From positions 72,883,183 through 72,947,182 of the forward strand of contig NC_090321.1 of assembly GCF_040869045.1 (NCBI RefSeq): a DNA stretch of 64,000 bases. The letters are read 5' to 3'. The notes under the pieces were generated by a model. It saw only the letters and a program-made list of their open reading frames with translations. It had not been told where the DNA came from and searched no databases. Of the stretch, positions 21,940 through 32,969 are shown in pieces; position 1 is the stretch's first letter, and every line of letters starts with the position of its first letter. The DNA is from Eurosta solidaginis. Taxonomy: Eukaryota; Arthropoda; Insecta; Diptera; Tephritidae. The translations under genes and the position numbers were made by a program.

Positions 21940-23245
21940 CCCTGCAAAAATCGCGAGTACTCCATGCATGCATGTATGGAACCGAGTGCTCCAAAATTAA
22001 CCACAATTCATACAAAAAATATGGTCCAATTAAAATTGCGATGTCCTAGGACAGGACCATATACTCCAGCTCCGCATTACGTCAGAGTAATCCATGGAGT
22101 ACCCACAGTCCAATAAACATCGTGTAGTGATTACAAACGTTAAAAACGAGCAACGATTGGCTTACAATATCCCTGCAAAAATCGCGAGTACTCCATGCAT
22201 GCATGTCCCTGCAAAAATCGTTGGATCATGTGGTCCACTGGAGTACTTACCATTATACTCCACTGTAATGCAGCAATGGACCAACTCATGTTTCTACACG
22301 AACATCCCCAGCAAAAATCGTTGGATCATGTGGTCCACTGGAGTACTTACCATTGTAGTCCACTGTAATGCAGCAATGGACCAACTCATGTTTATACACG
22401 AACATATTGTAAGCCGATCATTGCTCGTTTTTAGCGATTGTAATCACTACACGATGTTTATTGGTCTGTGGGTACTCCATGGATTACTCTGATGTAATGC
22501 GGAGCTGGAGTATATGGTCCAGTCCTAGGATATCGCAATGTTAATTGGACCATATTTTTTATATGAATTGTGGTTAATTTTGGAGCACTCGGTTGGTGCA
22601 TACCCTGCAAAAACCGCGAGTACTCCATGCATGCATGTATGGAGTACTCGCTATGGACCAAGCGAGTGCTCCAAAATTAACCACAATTCATACAAAAAAT
22701 ATGGTCCAATTAACATTGCGATGTCCTAGGACCGGACCATATACTCCAGCTCCGCATTACATCAGAGTAATCCATGGAGTACCCACAGTCCAATAAACAT
22801 CGTGTAGTGATTACAATCGTTAAAAACGAGCAATGATCGGCTTACAACATGTTCGTGTAGAAACATGAGTTGGTCCATCGCTGCATTACAGTGGAGTAGA
22901 ATGGTAAGTACTCCAGTGGACCACATGGTCCAACGGTTTTTGCAGGGTAGCGAGTACTCCATACATGCATGCATGGAGTACTCGCGATTTTTGCAGGGTA
23001 TTGTAAGCCGAGCATTGTTCGTTTTTAACGATTGTAATCATTACACGATGTTTATTGGGCTGTGGGTACTCCATGGATTACTCTGATGTAATGCGGAGCT
23101 GGAGTACATGGTCCAGTCCTAGGACATCGCAATGTTAATTGGACCATATTTTTTGTATGAATTGTGGTTAATTTTGGGGCACTCGGTTGGTCCATAGCGA
23201 GTACTCCATACATGCATGCATGGAGTACTCGCGATTTTTGCAGGG
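21940..23245. mobile_element. Self-nested cluster of TIR MITEs (CCCTGCAAAAATCG ends)
   Basis: The family has two distinct ends, L (CCCTGCAAAAATCGCGAGTA) and R (CCCTGCAAAAATCGTTGGAT). A complete 345-bp copy lies at 22603-22947 with TA on both sides. It sits inside a reversed copy, 22307-22602 plus 22948-22998, which in turn sits inside another reversed copy, 22207-22306 plus 23001-23245. A plus-oriented partial copy (21940-22170) and a lone L end (22171-22205) precede them. No protein is encoded. The TA duplication fits the Tc1/mariner group, but the family is not identified. Confidence 0.75.
22603..22947 (+). mobile_element. Innermost intact MITE copy, 345 bp
   Basis: Starts CCCTGCAAAAACCGCGAG and ends CAACGGTTTTTGCAGGG, with TA at 22601-22602 and 22948-22949. 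The sequence interrupted by it is seen uninterrupted near 23198 (GGTCCATAGCGAGTACTCC), which confirms the insertion point and the 2-bp duplication. Confidence 0.8.
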
Positions 23246-24261
23246 GTATGACAGTGAACAGAACTCAACTTTTTGAAGAGTTGGCGTGAAGGCGACATTT
23301 TCGTGTAGAAAAGAAAACACCATTATACTAAAGACATTGCCCGAAGATTTTTGAGAGTTTACTTATAGTCCATCCCAAGGAACTGGATTATTAGCTATCG
23401 AATTCTAACGTTTCTCTTTTATTTTGTGTTTCCAGTTAGAGATTACTTTCTAAAGGTGGTACTTTTGCTATAAAAAAAAAATAAAAAAAAAATAGGCATC
23501 TCTAAAGTGTTAAAGTGACATTTCGGAAGGCAAACAAAGTAAAACATTTATTAAAATCAATTGAAATTCAAACTATATGTAAATTGTGCTTGAATCACCA
23601 CGTGTTGTCAAAATTTCTTGGCTGGTCTCATATATGTAATACTCCTATATCGCTACAAAAAGCTAGGTACATTCCCAAACATCAGAGTGCCGATATATTG
23701 CTGTTTAATTAAACGTTTTTGTATTCAATAACCGAATGTACCTAAATTTAAATTTTTTCTTGTCACACTTATGCTGCAACAATCACAAAAATGTTATAGG
23801 CTGTCTTGTTTTGATTTCGAATTCAAAACACAATACGAGCATTTTCTGATAGCAATATAGGAGTATTACATATATGGCTGCCCCTATAAACATGCACAAG
23901 GAATAAATCAAAATATTTCCTAGACTTGGTCACACACCAATATTGAAACCACATGCGACTATCTTCATCTTCGTACTTAACTCCTAATCGTTAAATAATT
24001 AACGATATTTCCCATGTAAGCTTTTCTCGTCGATAACCGGTAATTATGAAAGAGTTTTAGAGATTTTGATTTTTCCCAGACTTTGAACCATCTTTAGACC
24101 TAGTTTACATATAACTAAATTATCTTCGTTTTCGTTGATAATCCCTAAAAATTTCCGCCTTCGGATTATTGTTGTCGAGGTCAATACGCGTCTTTTGATA
24201 ACTCTCGATATTTTTGGACGCGAATTAGCAGTGTCATGCTGTCGTATAGAATTAAAAAAGT
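23246..24261. other. Gene-free region with one small inverted-repeat element
   Basis: Apart from the element at 23629-23876, nothing is recognised. AT-rich with A-runs near 23470-23490. Confidence 0.45.
23629..23876. mobile_element. 248-bp element with 26-bp terminal inverted repeats
   Basis: CATATATGTAATACTCCTAT at 23629 onward is matched by its reverse complement ending at 23876, 25 of 26 positions paired. The interior is AT-rich without an ORF. Probably a MITE remnant. Confidence 0.55.
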
Positions 24262-26293
24262 TCTATCTTTAGAGCAAAGCCGGCCAAAAGCTGCACATAG
24301 TGCAACTGGAGTTCGTATTTTCACACCGACACTAACGATGTGTGATCACGATCGTTTGCTTTCGCTTGTCACTCACTAAAATCAACAGTGAATGCAAAAG
24401 GAAAAGTCCATGCTACTTTTTGGGCACATAATAAAAACAATATGCTGCAATGCAGGCCCGACAAGAGGGCTGAGGGCTATGAAGGGGGGTTTCCCCTCGG
24501 GCCCGGGGTTTCTCAGGGTCCCGCGATTTAGAGGTACTGAGAATTTTTTTTTTAATTCAGGAGAGTTTAGTTGTTCCATGTGCAAATTTACCACCAACTC
24601 TGTATCAAGTCTAGATTATTTAAACGATTTCGATAACGGTACCTTGAATAATGAATTTTTGCGACCTGAAGAAGTCAACGAAATAATTCGTCGTGTCCTG
24701 TTATTTTTCCACGTGATTGTCATGACGAGGCATTTCCTACCTCGTTGTTAAACAAAATCTTGCCAAATGGAGAGAAAGTGGAGCGTGACTACCATGTCGT
24801 CTATTGAGCACCAATACTTTAAATCGACCTAAAATTTGTTCTGCGGATATTCGAAATTCCAGCTATGGAAGAAGCTATACGATAAACTGCCATCATAGGA
24901 AAATACTCAAGATGACATTAAATGTTATATTCAATGACGATCTTTAGATAAATCTAATTCAAAAGGAGGCTACAATTGATACACTTATCAATGAACAGCT
25001 AAATACTGAATCTCAAAAGTGGAAAGAAATTGTATATAGAATTTGGACACTATTTTATTTTTGGATGAAAGAGGCCTAGCTTTGAAAGGCGAACGTATAT
25101 ATCTAAGTGTACGAAACGATGGACATTTTTTTGGCATCTAAGATGTCATAAGCCAATATGATCCGATACTTAGAGATCATTTGGAGAAAGTTAGGATTTC
25201 ACAACAGCAGCACAAACTTTTACAAGTTCACTATATTTCCCCAGACATTCAGAACGAGTTTATAGAAATTTATGCAAAACACGTGATGGAAACTATATTA
25301 GATCAACGCAAGAAAGCCAAGTATTTTGTAATTATCGTTGATGCTACGTCTGATGCTAGTCACTTGAATAGACTACGTTCATTTTGTGCTACCTCCATTT
25401 CAATTCGAAAGCAACAAATTTTACAATTCTAGAACGGTTTTTGGCTTTCGTGGACTGTAACCAAAAAACTGACCAGGAAATCGCTGATTTAATTTGCCAT
25501 ACTCTAGGTAAACATGAAATCCCATTAAAAGTCTACTCGCCTTGTGCAACCCACAGTCTGAATTTATGTGGTGTAGATGCTGCAGAATGTTGTACGGCTG
25601 CAATTACTTTCTTCGACGTTGTACAAGAATGTTTTACTATTTTCAGCAGCAGTCCACAATAATGGGACATCCTCAAAAAAAATGTACCGAGCTCTGTTCA
25701 CAGTCTTTCAGACACTAAGTGGTCGGCTAGAATTGAGGCAATCAGACCATTCGCAACCCATGTTCCAGGATTAACGCAAGCACTAAACGCATTACTTAAT
25801 TTGACTGCACAAGCATACGGAGATATTACCGGCATTCTCAAGTACATCAACAAGTTCGAGTGTATCTTGCTGTCCTCAGTTTGGTTCAAAATACTGACTA
25901 TCATTAATTAAAGAATCGTCGTACTGCAAGCTAGAGACGCCACTATAGATGTTGAGGTCCGACATCTGGTTTCCCCCATAAAATCAGAAAACAAAAATTC
26001 GGAAACACATTTTTTCAGAAAACATTAGTTAGAATCCTTTTTTCAGAAAGCCTAAATTCAGAAGTCAAAATTCAGACACAAAAATTCAGAAATCAATATT
26101 CAGAAGTCAAATTTCAGAAGACAAAATTCAAATTCAGAAAGTAATCAGACAGCAAAAAAATATAAAATTTTGCGTACAATTTTATGTTTTTTTGCTGTCT
26201 GATTACTTTCTGAATTTTGTCTTCTGAAATTTTTTTCAGCCTGGAACACAGCAACACCGAAAGAAGGCGTTATATCCAATCGAATTATGGAAT

Positions 26294-26509
26294 ATGTATA
26301 ATATCACCAAATTGGGTGAAGTCCGTTCAAATAATTCTATCGAAAGGTGGCACAACGTCATTCGAAGTGCATTTGGGACACATGCTAACATATTTAATTT
26401 CATAAATAAAATAAAAAACGAACATGCAATAACAGAAACAAAACTGCAGCAATTTTCAGTCGAGCCATATCGGAAACGCAAAATAAAATATAAAGACTTC
26501 GTTTTTTAA
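26294..26509 (+). pseudogene. MULE transposase C-terminal fragment
   Basis: The frame reads LGEVRSNNSIERWHNVIRSA followed by FGTHANIFNFINKIKNEHAI. The order NN-x2-E-x-WH, then a hydrophobic-aromatic segment and a Lys/Glu-rich helix, is the usual C-terminal signature of MULE transposases in insects. Only about 70 residues remain and no catalytic Asp is covered. It is the only evidence of which superfamily the foldback ends belong to. Confidence 0.7.
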
Positions 26510-26511
26510 AC

Positions 26512-27010
26512 GGTTTTATTTAGGTTGACTTGACAGTAGACTTGAAGTAACTTCCCGATAAGCTACAAGCTGGAAACTTGGAATATAGTTCAGAACCCGA
26601 TGACAATGCAATAATAAGAAAAAAATCGCCGCTAGGTGGCGCAAGGATCGAGATATTCACAAAAATCGTATTTGTGGTCCGATTTCGCCCATATTTGCAA
26701 CACGTAATACATACAAGAATAGAAAGCGACTATTGAAAAAAAATCGCCCCTAGGTGCCGCATGGATCAAAATATTCACAAAAATCGTATTTGTGGTCCGA
26801 TTTGGCTCATATTTGGAACATATAATACATACATGAATAGAAAGCGTCATATGAATAAAATAAATAATAAAAATTTTTAAGTTAAACGGTTTTATTGAAA
26901 ACAATACTTACATTAAGTAGTAATAATAATAAAAGATAGAAAATAATTAGGTAGGTCCTAGGTACTAGTCATCACACTCCTCATCAATGTAGAGCGTTGA
27001 TGAGACAATT
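26512..27010. repeat. Dispersed repeat, copy 2 (see 536-1170)
   Basis: Same order of blocks as copy 1, with an internal tandem duplication: the TCGTATTTGTGGTCCGATTT block and its AATACATACAAGAATAGAAAG tail occur twice. It sits inside the foldback element between the MULE fragment and the right TIR. Confidence 0.65.
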
Positions 27011-28818
27011 AAATTTAATGTTTTTTCTGTCGTCTCATTACTTTCTGAACTTTGACTTCTGAATTTTGCCTTCTGAAATTTGACTTCTGAATTTCCACTT
27101 CTGAAATTTGACTTCTGAGTATTGACCTCTGAATTTTGTCTTTCTGAAAAAGGGTTCTGAAAATGTTTTCTGAAAAAATGTGTTTCTGAAGTTTTGTTTT
27201 CTGAATTTATAGGGGGCACCCGCCATCTAGATGCCTTATTAGCTGATTTGAAGTTGATCAGAAACCAATGGGAAACAATTTTAAATGAATGCAAAACAGT
27301 TGCTATTTAATTGAACATCTCGCCAAAGTTTCTGAACATTCGAAAAAGGAAACCCAAAAGACGTTTTGAAGATAATGGAAATGAGATGATTACGGATGAT
27401 CCAGAGTCGGATTTTAAAAACATGGCAAGACAGTTAAATTTTGATATTATTATAAAAAATGTTGCAGGGAAAAAAGCTAGAAAAGCCACTCTTTGATATC
27501 CGAGCATTCTATATTGAATAATTAAAATTTATAATCAACATTATATTTATCAGAAATGTACTAAAATGTTACCATATAACTAGAAAAGATTATTGGAAAC
27601 AATATGTGGCTATTAAAAGAGAATTTTATTTCTACGTTACAATAAAAGAGTATAAATAGTAAATATTCTGTGTTAATTTAATTGTCAGCTCTTAGTCCAA
27701 AAATCATTTAGTTGATGTCGCAAAAATTTTTTTATGTAATCCAGCAATAATGATTCATGAATGAGATGTCATTAATTCAAGTTAATCAAATGTATTAGTT
27801 GATTTTTTAAAGGGGCCCGTAAATTGTTTGGTCCCGGGCCGGGATTTTCTCTCTACGGCCCTGCTGCAATGTTAAAGTGACTATTAATACGTTTTAGTTA
27901 GTATTATTAAGTTCCTTTGAACAATCATATTAATATTGACAATTTAAATATTAATAATTAATTTATTATTAATAAATACTGACAATTTAATATAAAGATA
28001 TTTTTTACTTTATTTACTTTGTTTTATAGTTCTTTCTTAATGAAAAAGTGAAGTATTTTAAGTAAATTTTGCATTGAATAAACACCATACCTTCTTTTAT
28101 AAAAAAGTTTTATCTGACTAGCTCGACCTCCGCGTTCTTAGTTATACGAATATAAATAAATATAGTCAGGATTAGCTTGAAATCAAATAACCAAAGTCCT
28201 TTTTAATTTCAAACTTCACAGTCCACATTTTTTTAGCACACTGTGGGGAGTTGTCACTCAATTTTTACACACTCTTATGCAATTGTTTTAGTATTTGGTA
28301 ATTGTGCAGTTTAGGGGCCCACCCTAAAATTGGGCCTTTTTTTCAGTGAGGTATCAAAAGACGCGTTTTCACGTCTAGATCAAGAACCCGAAAGCGGAAG
28401 TTAACTTTTTTTACCCGTTTAAATGTTATGCGCGAAAAACTGGTTCGTCTTGTACATATTGTTCCCGCACATTTACAATATTTTAAGCGCACAAATCACA
28501 TCCTGTTTTGTTTTTCGACAGATTAATACAATTTGATATTCATGAATTAGTGAAAAAGTTGGTCTAATTTCTCTAATTAATTTGCAATTAGGGGTAGTAG
28601 TGCAGTTTATGGTACCCACAGAAATTTGGGCCAAAACTTTCGAGTGAGGTATCAAAAGACGCGTATTCACGTCTAGATTAAGAATCCGAAAGCGGGAGTT
28701 TACTTTTTTTTACCCGTTTAAAAGTTTTCCGCGAAAAACAGGTTTTTGTGATACACATTGTTCCCGCACGTTTGCAATCTTTTAAGCGCATACATCATTT
28801 TACTTTTTATATTTAGTA

Positions 28819-29640
28819 TATCATTCCGTTCTAGTCGTTTCATCGGAGTGGTCGTGCGGGTCATCCTCGGCTCAACTGTAATTTGTCGGGCTTTTTTAGT
28901 TGAGCGGAAAATTTAAATAGGCCTCAAGGTTGGCTTTGTGCTTCCTTCTGGCTTTTCGGCGGAGTTGGGAGATGCAGTGCTTCACTGACCTGGAGTCAGA
29001 TGGTGACTGTGCACTCCTAACAGGAATCAGTGAAATTATAAGTGAAAGCATATTGAAATATTGAATTTAAAACCTGGCGTGGGCCACATAACACCAACTC
29101 GCTTTACATATAACGGATCGTAACGGGACAGTGTTTAGCAGATGGCAACAGGCCATATACTGGAAATTATAAAATTCTTGGAATTATAACGGAACAAATT
29201 ACGGCTTATAATTGGACAATTGATTGCTGAATAAGCAGCTCGTGTTAAAATCTATGTAATACTCAGTGCATATCTACATTAAATTGCAATTTTGATTGCA
29301 AAAATTTTGAATTCACTTTTTGTGAACTTTATTAATAAATTTGACAAATTGATTATAACCTGGCGTGGTGCCACTGAAACACCAATCTCAATTTAAATTA
29401 CTAACAATTACTGAAATTGATATCAATTCGCAAGCTGCTACACGTGGTTCTGGCCTCTATGGTATTACCATTGTGTACTAGCTGTGGAAAAATAAATATT
29501 AAAAACTTTACTGATTTTGTGACTGGCGTGGGGCCATGAAAAACCTATTGAATTGAAAATACTGTCGGAATATAACCTGGTTTTATGAGGATCTTAAGAA
29601 TCCCTATCACAGAAATTATATCTCAAAAAAAAAAAAAAAA
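28819..29640 (+). mobile_element. Poly(A)-tailed retroposon, 822 bp
   Basis: ATATTTAGTA precedes it (28809-28818) and follows its A-run (29641-29650), a 10-bp target duplication whose first A may belong to the tail. It ends in 16 A. It starts TATCATTCCGTTCTAGTCG and carries GGAGTGGTCGTGCGGG shortly after, resembling the internal-promoter start of jockey-group LINEs. It encodes no protein, so it may be an internally deleted LINE or a non-coding passenger. The other arm of the inverted repeat lacks it. Confidence 0.7.
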
Positions 29641-29785
29641 ATATTTAGTAACGAAAAAATTATGATAAATTTCACTAATTTACATATAAAATATCAAGAC
29701 AAATATTGCAACAAATTTCTGTCGAAATGAAAACACATGAAAGTGAACAGTGTTGCCAGCTCAGCAACGCTGGTGATTACTTTTG

Positions 29786-30784
29786 TTGTTCTCGTTAGGA
29801 TTAATACAAGGCGGTGGCGGCTCAACATAAATTTAAATAAACATACAATTAGATTGTTTTTGTAATTTACTGAATATGTTGAAATTTAATATATTAAAAT
29901 AGAAGAGAATACACCTTCAATTCATCGAAATAAACAGATGCTGACAAATATTTGGATTTTTCATTTTGGAACAAGTGCAGAATACATACATTTGTCAAAA
30001 AAAATTATAGAAAATCGGACTTTATAGAGATTTGTATGCTGATTCTTTTTTGGTGCAAATGAAAGGTTTGGGGGTAATTCCATGTCAAAAGGCGAAATCA
30101 TGAATTTTTCAAATCAAAATATCTCCGAAACTAGTGGATGGATTTCAAAAATTAAAAAATCCAAAAATAACTTATAAAAATACCTTTCATCTGGTGTATA
30201 TATATCTTTAACTTTTCTAGTCTTTATTTACTAAAAATTTGAAAAAGCTCTTTTTTGGTGGCCATGCACAGTAATTCTGCGTAGAACGTCTTTGGCCGCG
30301 CTTATAAAAAATAACCCTGGGCTACGCCATGCCAAGTACGGGTGTGTGGTATAACCGTGGCTACCGCCACGGTGATGTCCTTCTGCGTAGTACACCCTTC
30401 TGCGTAGGCGGCCTTCGGCCGCACTTTAAAAAAATAACCCTTAACAGATCAGAACAGAAGGGTGTACTACGCAGAAGGACATCACCGTGGCGGCGAAGGC
30501 CGCCTATGCCCAAAGGTGTTCTACGCAGAATTACTTTGCATGGCGCAGCCGGCGTTGGATCGGCTAAGGGTGTTCTACGCAGAATTACTGTGCATGTTTA
30601 GTTAAGCCTTTTTAAAAAAAAAAAATTTAATTAAAGTATTTTGTCAATAACACATTTTTTCGACTTATTGTTCGATTTATGATAAGTTAGCAATCATTTT
30701 CCCATAAAAACATAATTTTATTATAGAAATTTCTTCTAAATATAGATGTTTTATATATCAAACAAAACTTTGTTTTATTACCTG
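29786..30784. other. Spacer of the large inverted repeat
   Basis: No gene. Contains the palindromic element 30263-30596; the remainder is AT-rich. Confidence 0.5.
30263..30596. mobile_element. 334-bp palindromic element with perfect 25-bp ends
   Basis: CATGCACAGTAATTCTGCGT at 30263 onward is exactly complementary to 30572-30596. An inner inverted pair (GCCACGGTGATGTCCTTCTG near 30366 and its complement near 30470) makes most of the element a hairpin. The motif TACGCAGAATTACT occurs again near 30520. The frame at 30329-30601 is a by-product of the palindrome. Confidence 0.75.
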
Positions 30785-31870
30785 CTGAGCTGGCAACACT
30801 GTTCACTTTCATATGTTTTCATTTGGACAGAAATTTTTTGCAATATTTGTGTTGATATTTTATAAGTAAATTAGTGAAACTTAACATATTTTTTTCGTTA
30901 ATTCGTGCAAGTTAGATTATGTTAATATGCCAAGTATAAAAAGTAAAGTGATGTATGCGCTTAAAAGATTGCAAACATGCGGGAACAATATGTATCACAC
31001 AAACCTGTTTTTAGCCGATAACTTTTGAACGGGTGAAAAAAGTTAACTTCCGCTTTCTTAAGCTAGCAAGTGTGTGTAAAAATTGAAGGACAACTCCCAG
31101 TGTGCTAAAAGAAAATGTGGACTGTGAAGTTTGAAATTAAATGGACTTTGCTTATTTGATTTCAAGCTAATCCTGACTATATTTACTTATGTATATTCGT
31201 ATAACTAAGAACGCGGAGGTCGAGCTAGTAAGATAAAACTTTTTTATAAAAGAAGGTATCGCAATGCAAAATTTACTTAAAAAAATACACTTTTTCATTA
31301 AGAACTATAAAACAAAGTAAATGTAAAGATAGAAACATATATTTTCACAACATAAGGTTATTCAATAAAAAAAATTTAGGAAAATTTATAAAACTATGTA
31401 GAACGTATAACAAAATATTTATATTAAATTGTCAATATTTATTAATAATTAATTAATTATTATTAATTATTAATAATTAATATTTAAATTGTCAATATTA
31501 ATATGTATGTTCAAAGGAACTTAATAATACTAACTAAAACGTATTAAAAGTCACTTTAACATTGCAACATATTGGCGCGTAATCATAGTCAAAATAAAAT
31601 AGATTTTAAATTTAGTTGCAGTTTTTTGACATAATTTTCTGTGGGCTATCTGTCAAAAAAGCTGAAACTAAATTTAAAACCTATTTTATTTTGACTATGA
31701 TTATGCGCCATTGTTTTTATTATGTGCCCAAAAAGTAGCATGGACTTTTCCTTTTGCATTCACTGTTGATTTTAGTGAGTGACAAGCGAAAGCAAACGAT
31801 CGTGATCATACATCGTTAGTGTCGGTGTGAAAATACGAACTCAAATTGCAACTTTTGGCCGGCTTTGATC
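30785..31870. repeat. Large inverted repeat, right arm
   Basis: Reverse complement of the left arm without its two big insertions. It carries its own 136-bp MITE (31574-31709). The outer part beyond it (to about 31945) ends in a block read inward as GTAGTAGTGCAATTTAGG, which resembles 28300 and 28597 in the left arm. Confidence 0.75.
31574..31709. mobile_element. 136-bp palindromic MITE, copy 2
   Basis: Near-identical to 19660-19793. ATT flanks both sides (31571-31573, 31710-31712), which is AAT on the other strand as in copy 1. The left arm of the inverted repeat shows the same locus without it (AACAATATGCTGC), confirming a 3-bp duplication. Confidence 0.85.
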
Positions 31871-32085
31871 TAGACGTAAATGCGCGTCTTTCGATACCTT
31901 GGCCCAACTTTAGGGTGGGCCCCTAAATTGCACTACTACCTAGTATTTGTGTGGCCGGGTCTGAGCACAAAAATAAAAAAAATAATTTGAAAATAAAAAA
32001 ATGTAATTTGACAGCTTATAATCCTGGTCTGAGGGGTGAAACATACGTATAGATTAACTATTGCGGATTTATTGTAGATCGGTGT

Positions 32086-32493
32086 AAAGCTGGAGACATT
32101 GGTGCTTTATCGGTAACCGTATCGGTAACCTTTTAACAGCTAATTCGACCAACCTTATGAGAATCAATGCAATCGATTATTGGTGCCGCTAAGGTCGTAA
32201 CCGTATCGTAGCCAACCAATTGGGTTTTGGTCTACCGTCGTAACGATAAACAGCTGATTACGTTAAGCCGGAGTCTTTGGTGCCGTATGTCGTATCGCTG
32301 TATCCGTATCCCTAACGTAATCAGCTGTTTATCGTTACGACGGTAAACCAAAACCCAATTGGTTGGCTACGATACGGTTACGACTTTAGCGGCACCAATA
32401 ATGGATTGCATTGATTCTCATAAGGTTGGTCGAATCAGCTGTTAAAAGTTTACCGATACGGTTACCGATAAAGCACCAATGTCTCCAGCTTTA
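32086..32493. repeat. Long palindrome upstream of COX19
   Basis: 32086-32265 is complementary to 32313-32493 with only a few mismatches over about 180 bases. The loop (32266-32312) is in turn an imperfect inverted match to 32494-32546. No ORF. The right arm ends 160 bases before the COX19 start codon. Probably a MITE-like insertion. Confidence 0.85.
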
Positions 32494-32654
32494 GGGATAC
32501 GACTACAGCGATACGACAAACGTAACCAATGACTCCAGCTTAACGTGGTCTCACAGACATTTTTGAACAATCGATAATGCAATCGACAGTTTCACGTTCC
32601 TAGTGCGTTTGTAAACCCGTTCCCAGGTAGTTATCGCATTATTAATTTTGTCAA

Positions 32655-32909
32655 ATGAATTCAAATACGCTTAATCAGAAGACATTCATACCAACACCAC
32701 CGGAGAAGGGCAGCTTTCCACTTGATCACGACAATCTTTGCAAAAGGTACTATCTCTTGTATATGCGCTGCTTGAGACAGAACAACGATAATAATTCGAA
32801 GTGCCGACTAGAAGCTAAAGAATATTTAGGTTGTCGTATGCAAAACAATTTGATGGAGCAGACGCAGTGGTCTAAGTTGGGATTTGAAGACGACAACAAA
32901 AAAGAGTAA
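32655..32909 (+). CDS. COX19: Cytochrome c oxidase assembly factor COX19
   Basis: A small intermembrane-space protein needed for copper handling during cytochrome c oxidase assembly. The 84-residue frame has the twin CX9C motif: Cys29 and Cys39 (CKRYYLLYMRC), then Cys50 and Cys60 (CRLEAKEYLGC), which form a disulphide-linked helical hairpin through the Mia40 pathway. The N-terminal FIPTPPEKGSFPLDH and the GF after the second helix are family-typical. Length matches known COX19 proteins. It has no intron and starts at the only sensible ATG. Ppcdc follows on the same strand after 60 bases; a long palindrome lies just upstream. Confidence 0.93.
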   Translation: MNSNTLNQKTFIPTPPEKGSFPLDHDNLCKRYYLLYMRCLRQNNDNNSKCRLEAKEYLGCRMQNNLMEQTQWSKLGFEDDNKKE

Positions 32910-32969
32910 AATATAAACAAAAAATAATAATTAGGACTGAGAGGAAAGGAGATAAAGCGTAAAGAAACA

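Larger units (their letters stand above)
25968..27220. mobile_element. Foldback/Mutator-like element with long repetitive TIRs
   Basis: Both termini are about 200 bp, begin GGT(T/G)(T/C)CCCCC, and are built of short AATTCAGAAGTCAAA-type repeats in inverted orientation (25973-26155 and 27020-27215). The flanks CGACATCT (25960-25967) and CGCCATCT (27221-27228) match at 7 of 8 bases, and the interrupted transposase resumes exactly at that codon. Inside are a MULE transposase fragment and a copy of the 536-1170 repeat. TIRs made of short tandem repeats with an 8 to 10-bp duplication are the mark of Drosophila foldback elements and MULEs. Confidence 0.8.
24560..27500 (+). pseudogene. hAT transposase, DUF4371/ZMYM1-like, broken
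   Basis: Pieces in order: PTSLLNKILPNGEKVERD-like region (about 24735-24790), KWKEIVYRIWTLFYF (25020), SQYDPILRDHLEKVRISQQQ (25150), AKYFVIIVDATSDASH (25315), RFLAFVDCNQKTDQEIADL (25436), YSPCATHSLNLCGVDAAECC (25530), DILKK...LSDTKWSARIEAI (25670) and RDATIDVEVRHL (25930), resuming at HLDALLADLKLIRNQWE (27224). Stops and frame changes are scattered through it. The His-Ser-Leu-Asn-Leu block and the VDATSD Asp are family landmarks. It is one gene body split by the foldback element. Confidence 0.8.
24453..27863 (+). mobile_element. hAT-type DNA transposon (ZMYM1/DUF4371-like), interrupted
   Basis: The ends start CAGGCCCGACAAGAGG and, read inward from the right, CAGGGCCGTAGAGAG. CTGCAATG is present at 24445-24452 and again at 27864-27871, a perfect 8-bp duplication, the hAT size. 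It encodes a decayed transposase and contains a 1.25-kb foldback element. The matching uninterrupted site is in the right arm of the large inverted repeat near 31560-31570, apart from a MITE next to it. Confidence 0.9.
24262..29785. repeat. Large inverted repeat, left arm (with insertions)
   Basis: Excluding the hAT element (24453-27863) and the poly(A) retroposon (28819-29640), this arm is the reverse complement of 30785-31870. Matching landmarks in both arms are GCCGGCCAAAAG, ACACCGACACTAACGATG, the AAGTAGCATGG block, GTTAAAGTGACT, CGCGGAGGTCGAGCTAG, GTTCCCGCA and GCTGGCAACACTGTTCAC. An extra block with TTTAGGGGCCCACCCTAAA (about 28290-28385) is present only here at this position; similar sequence forms the end of the right arm near 31940. 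Confidence 0.75.

Noticed and set aside
30329..30601. 90-residue ORF rich in Arg/Gly
   Set aside because: It lies within a palindromic element, repeats itself because of the inverted structure, and has no recognisable family.
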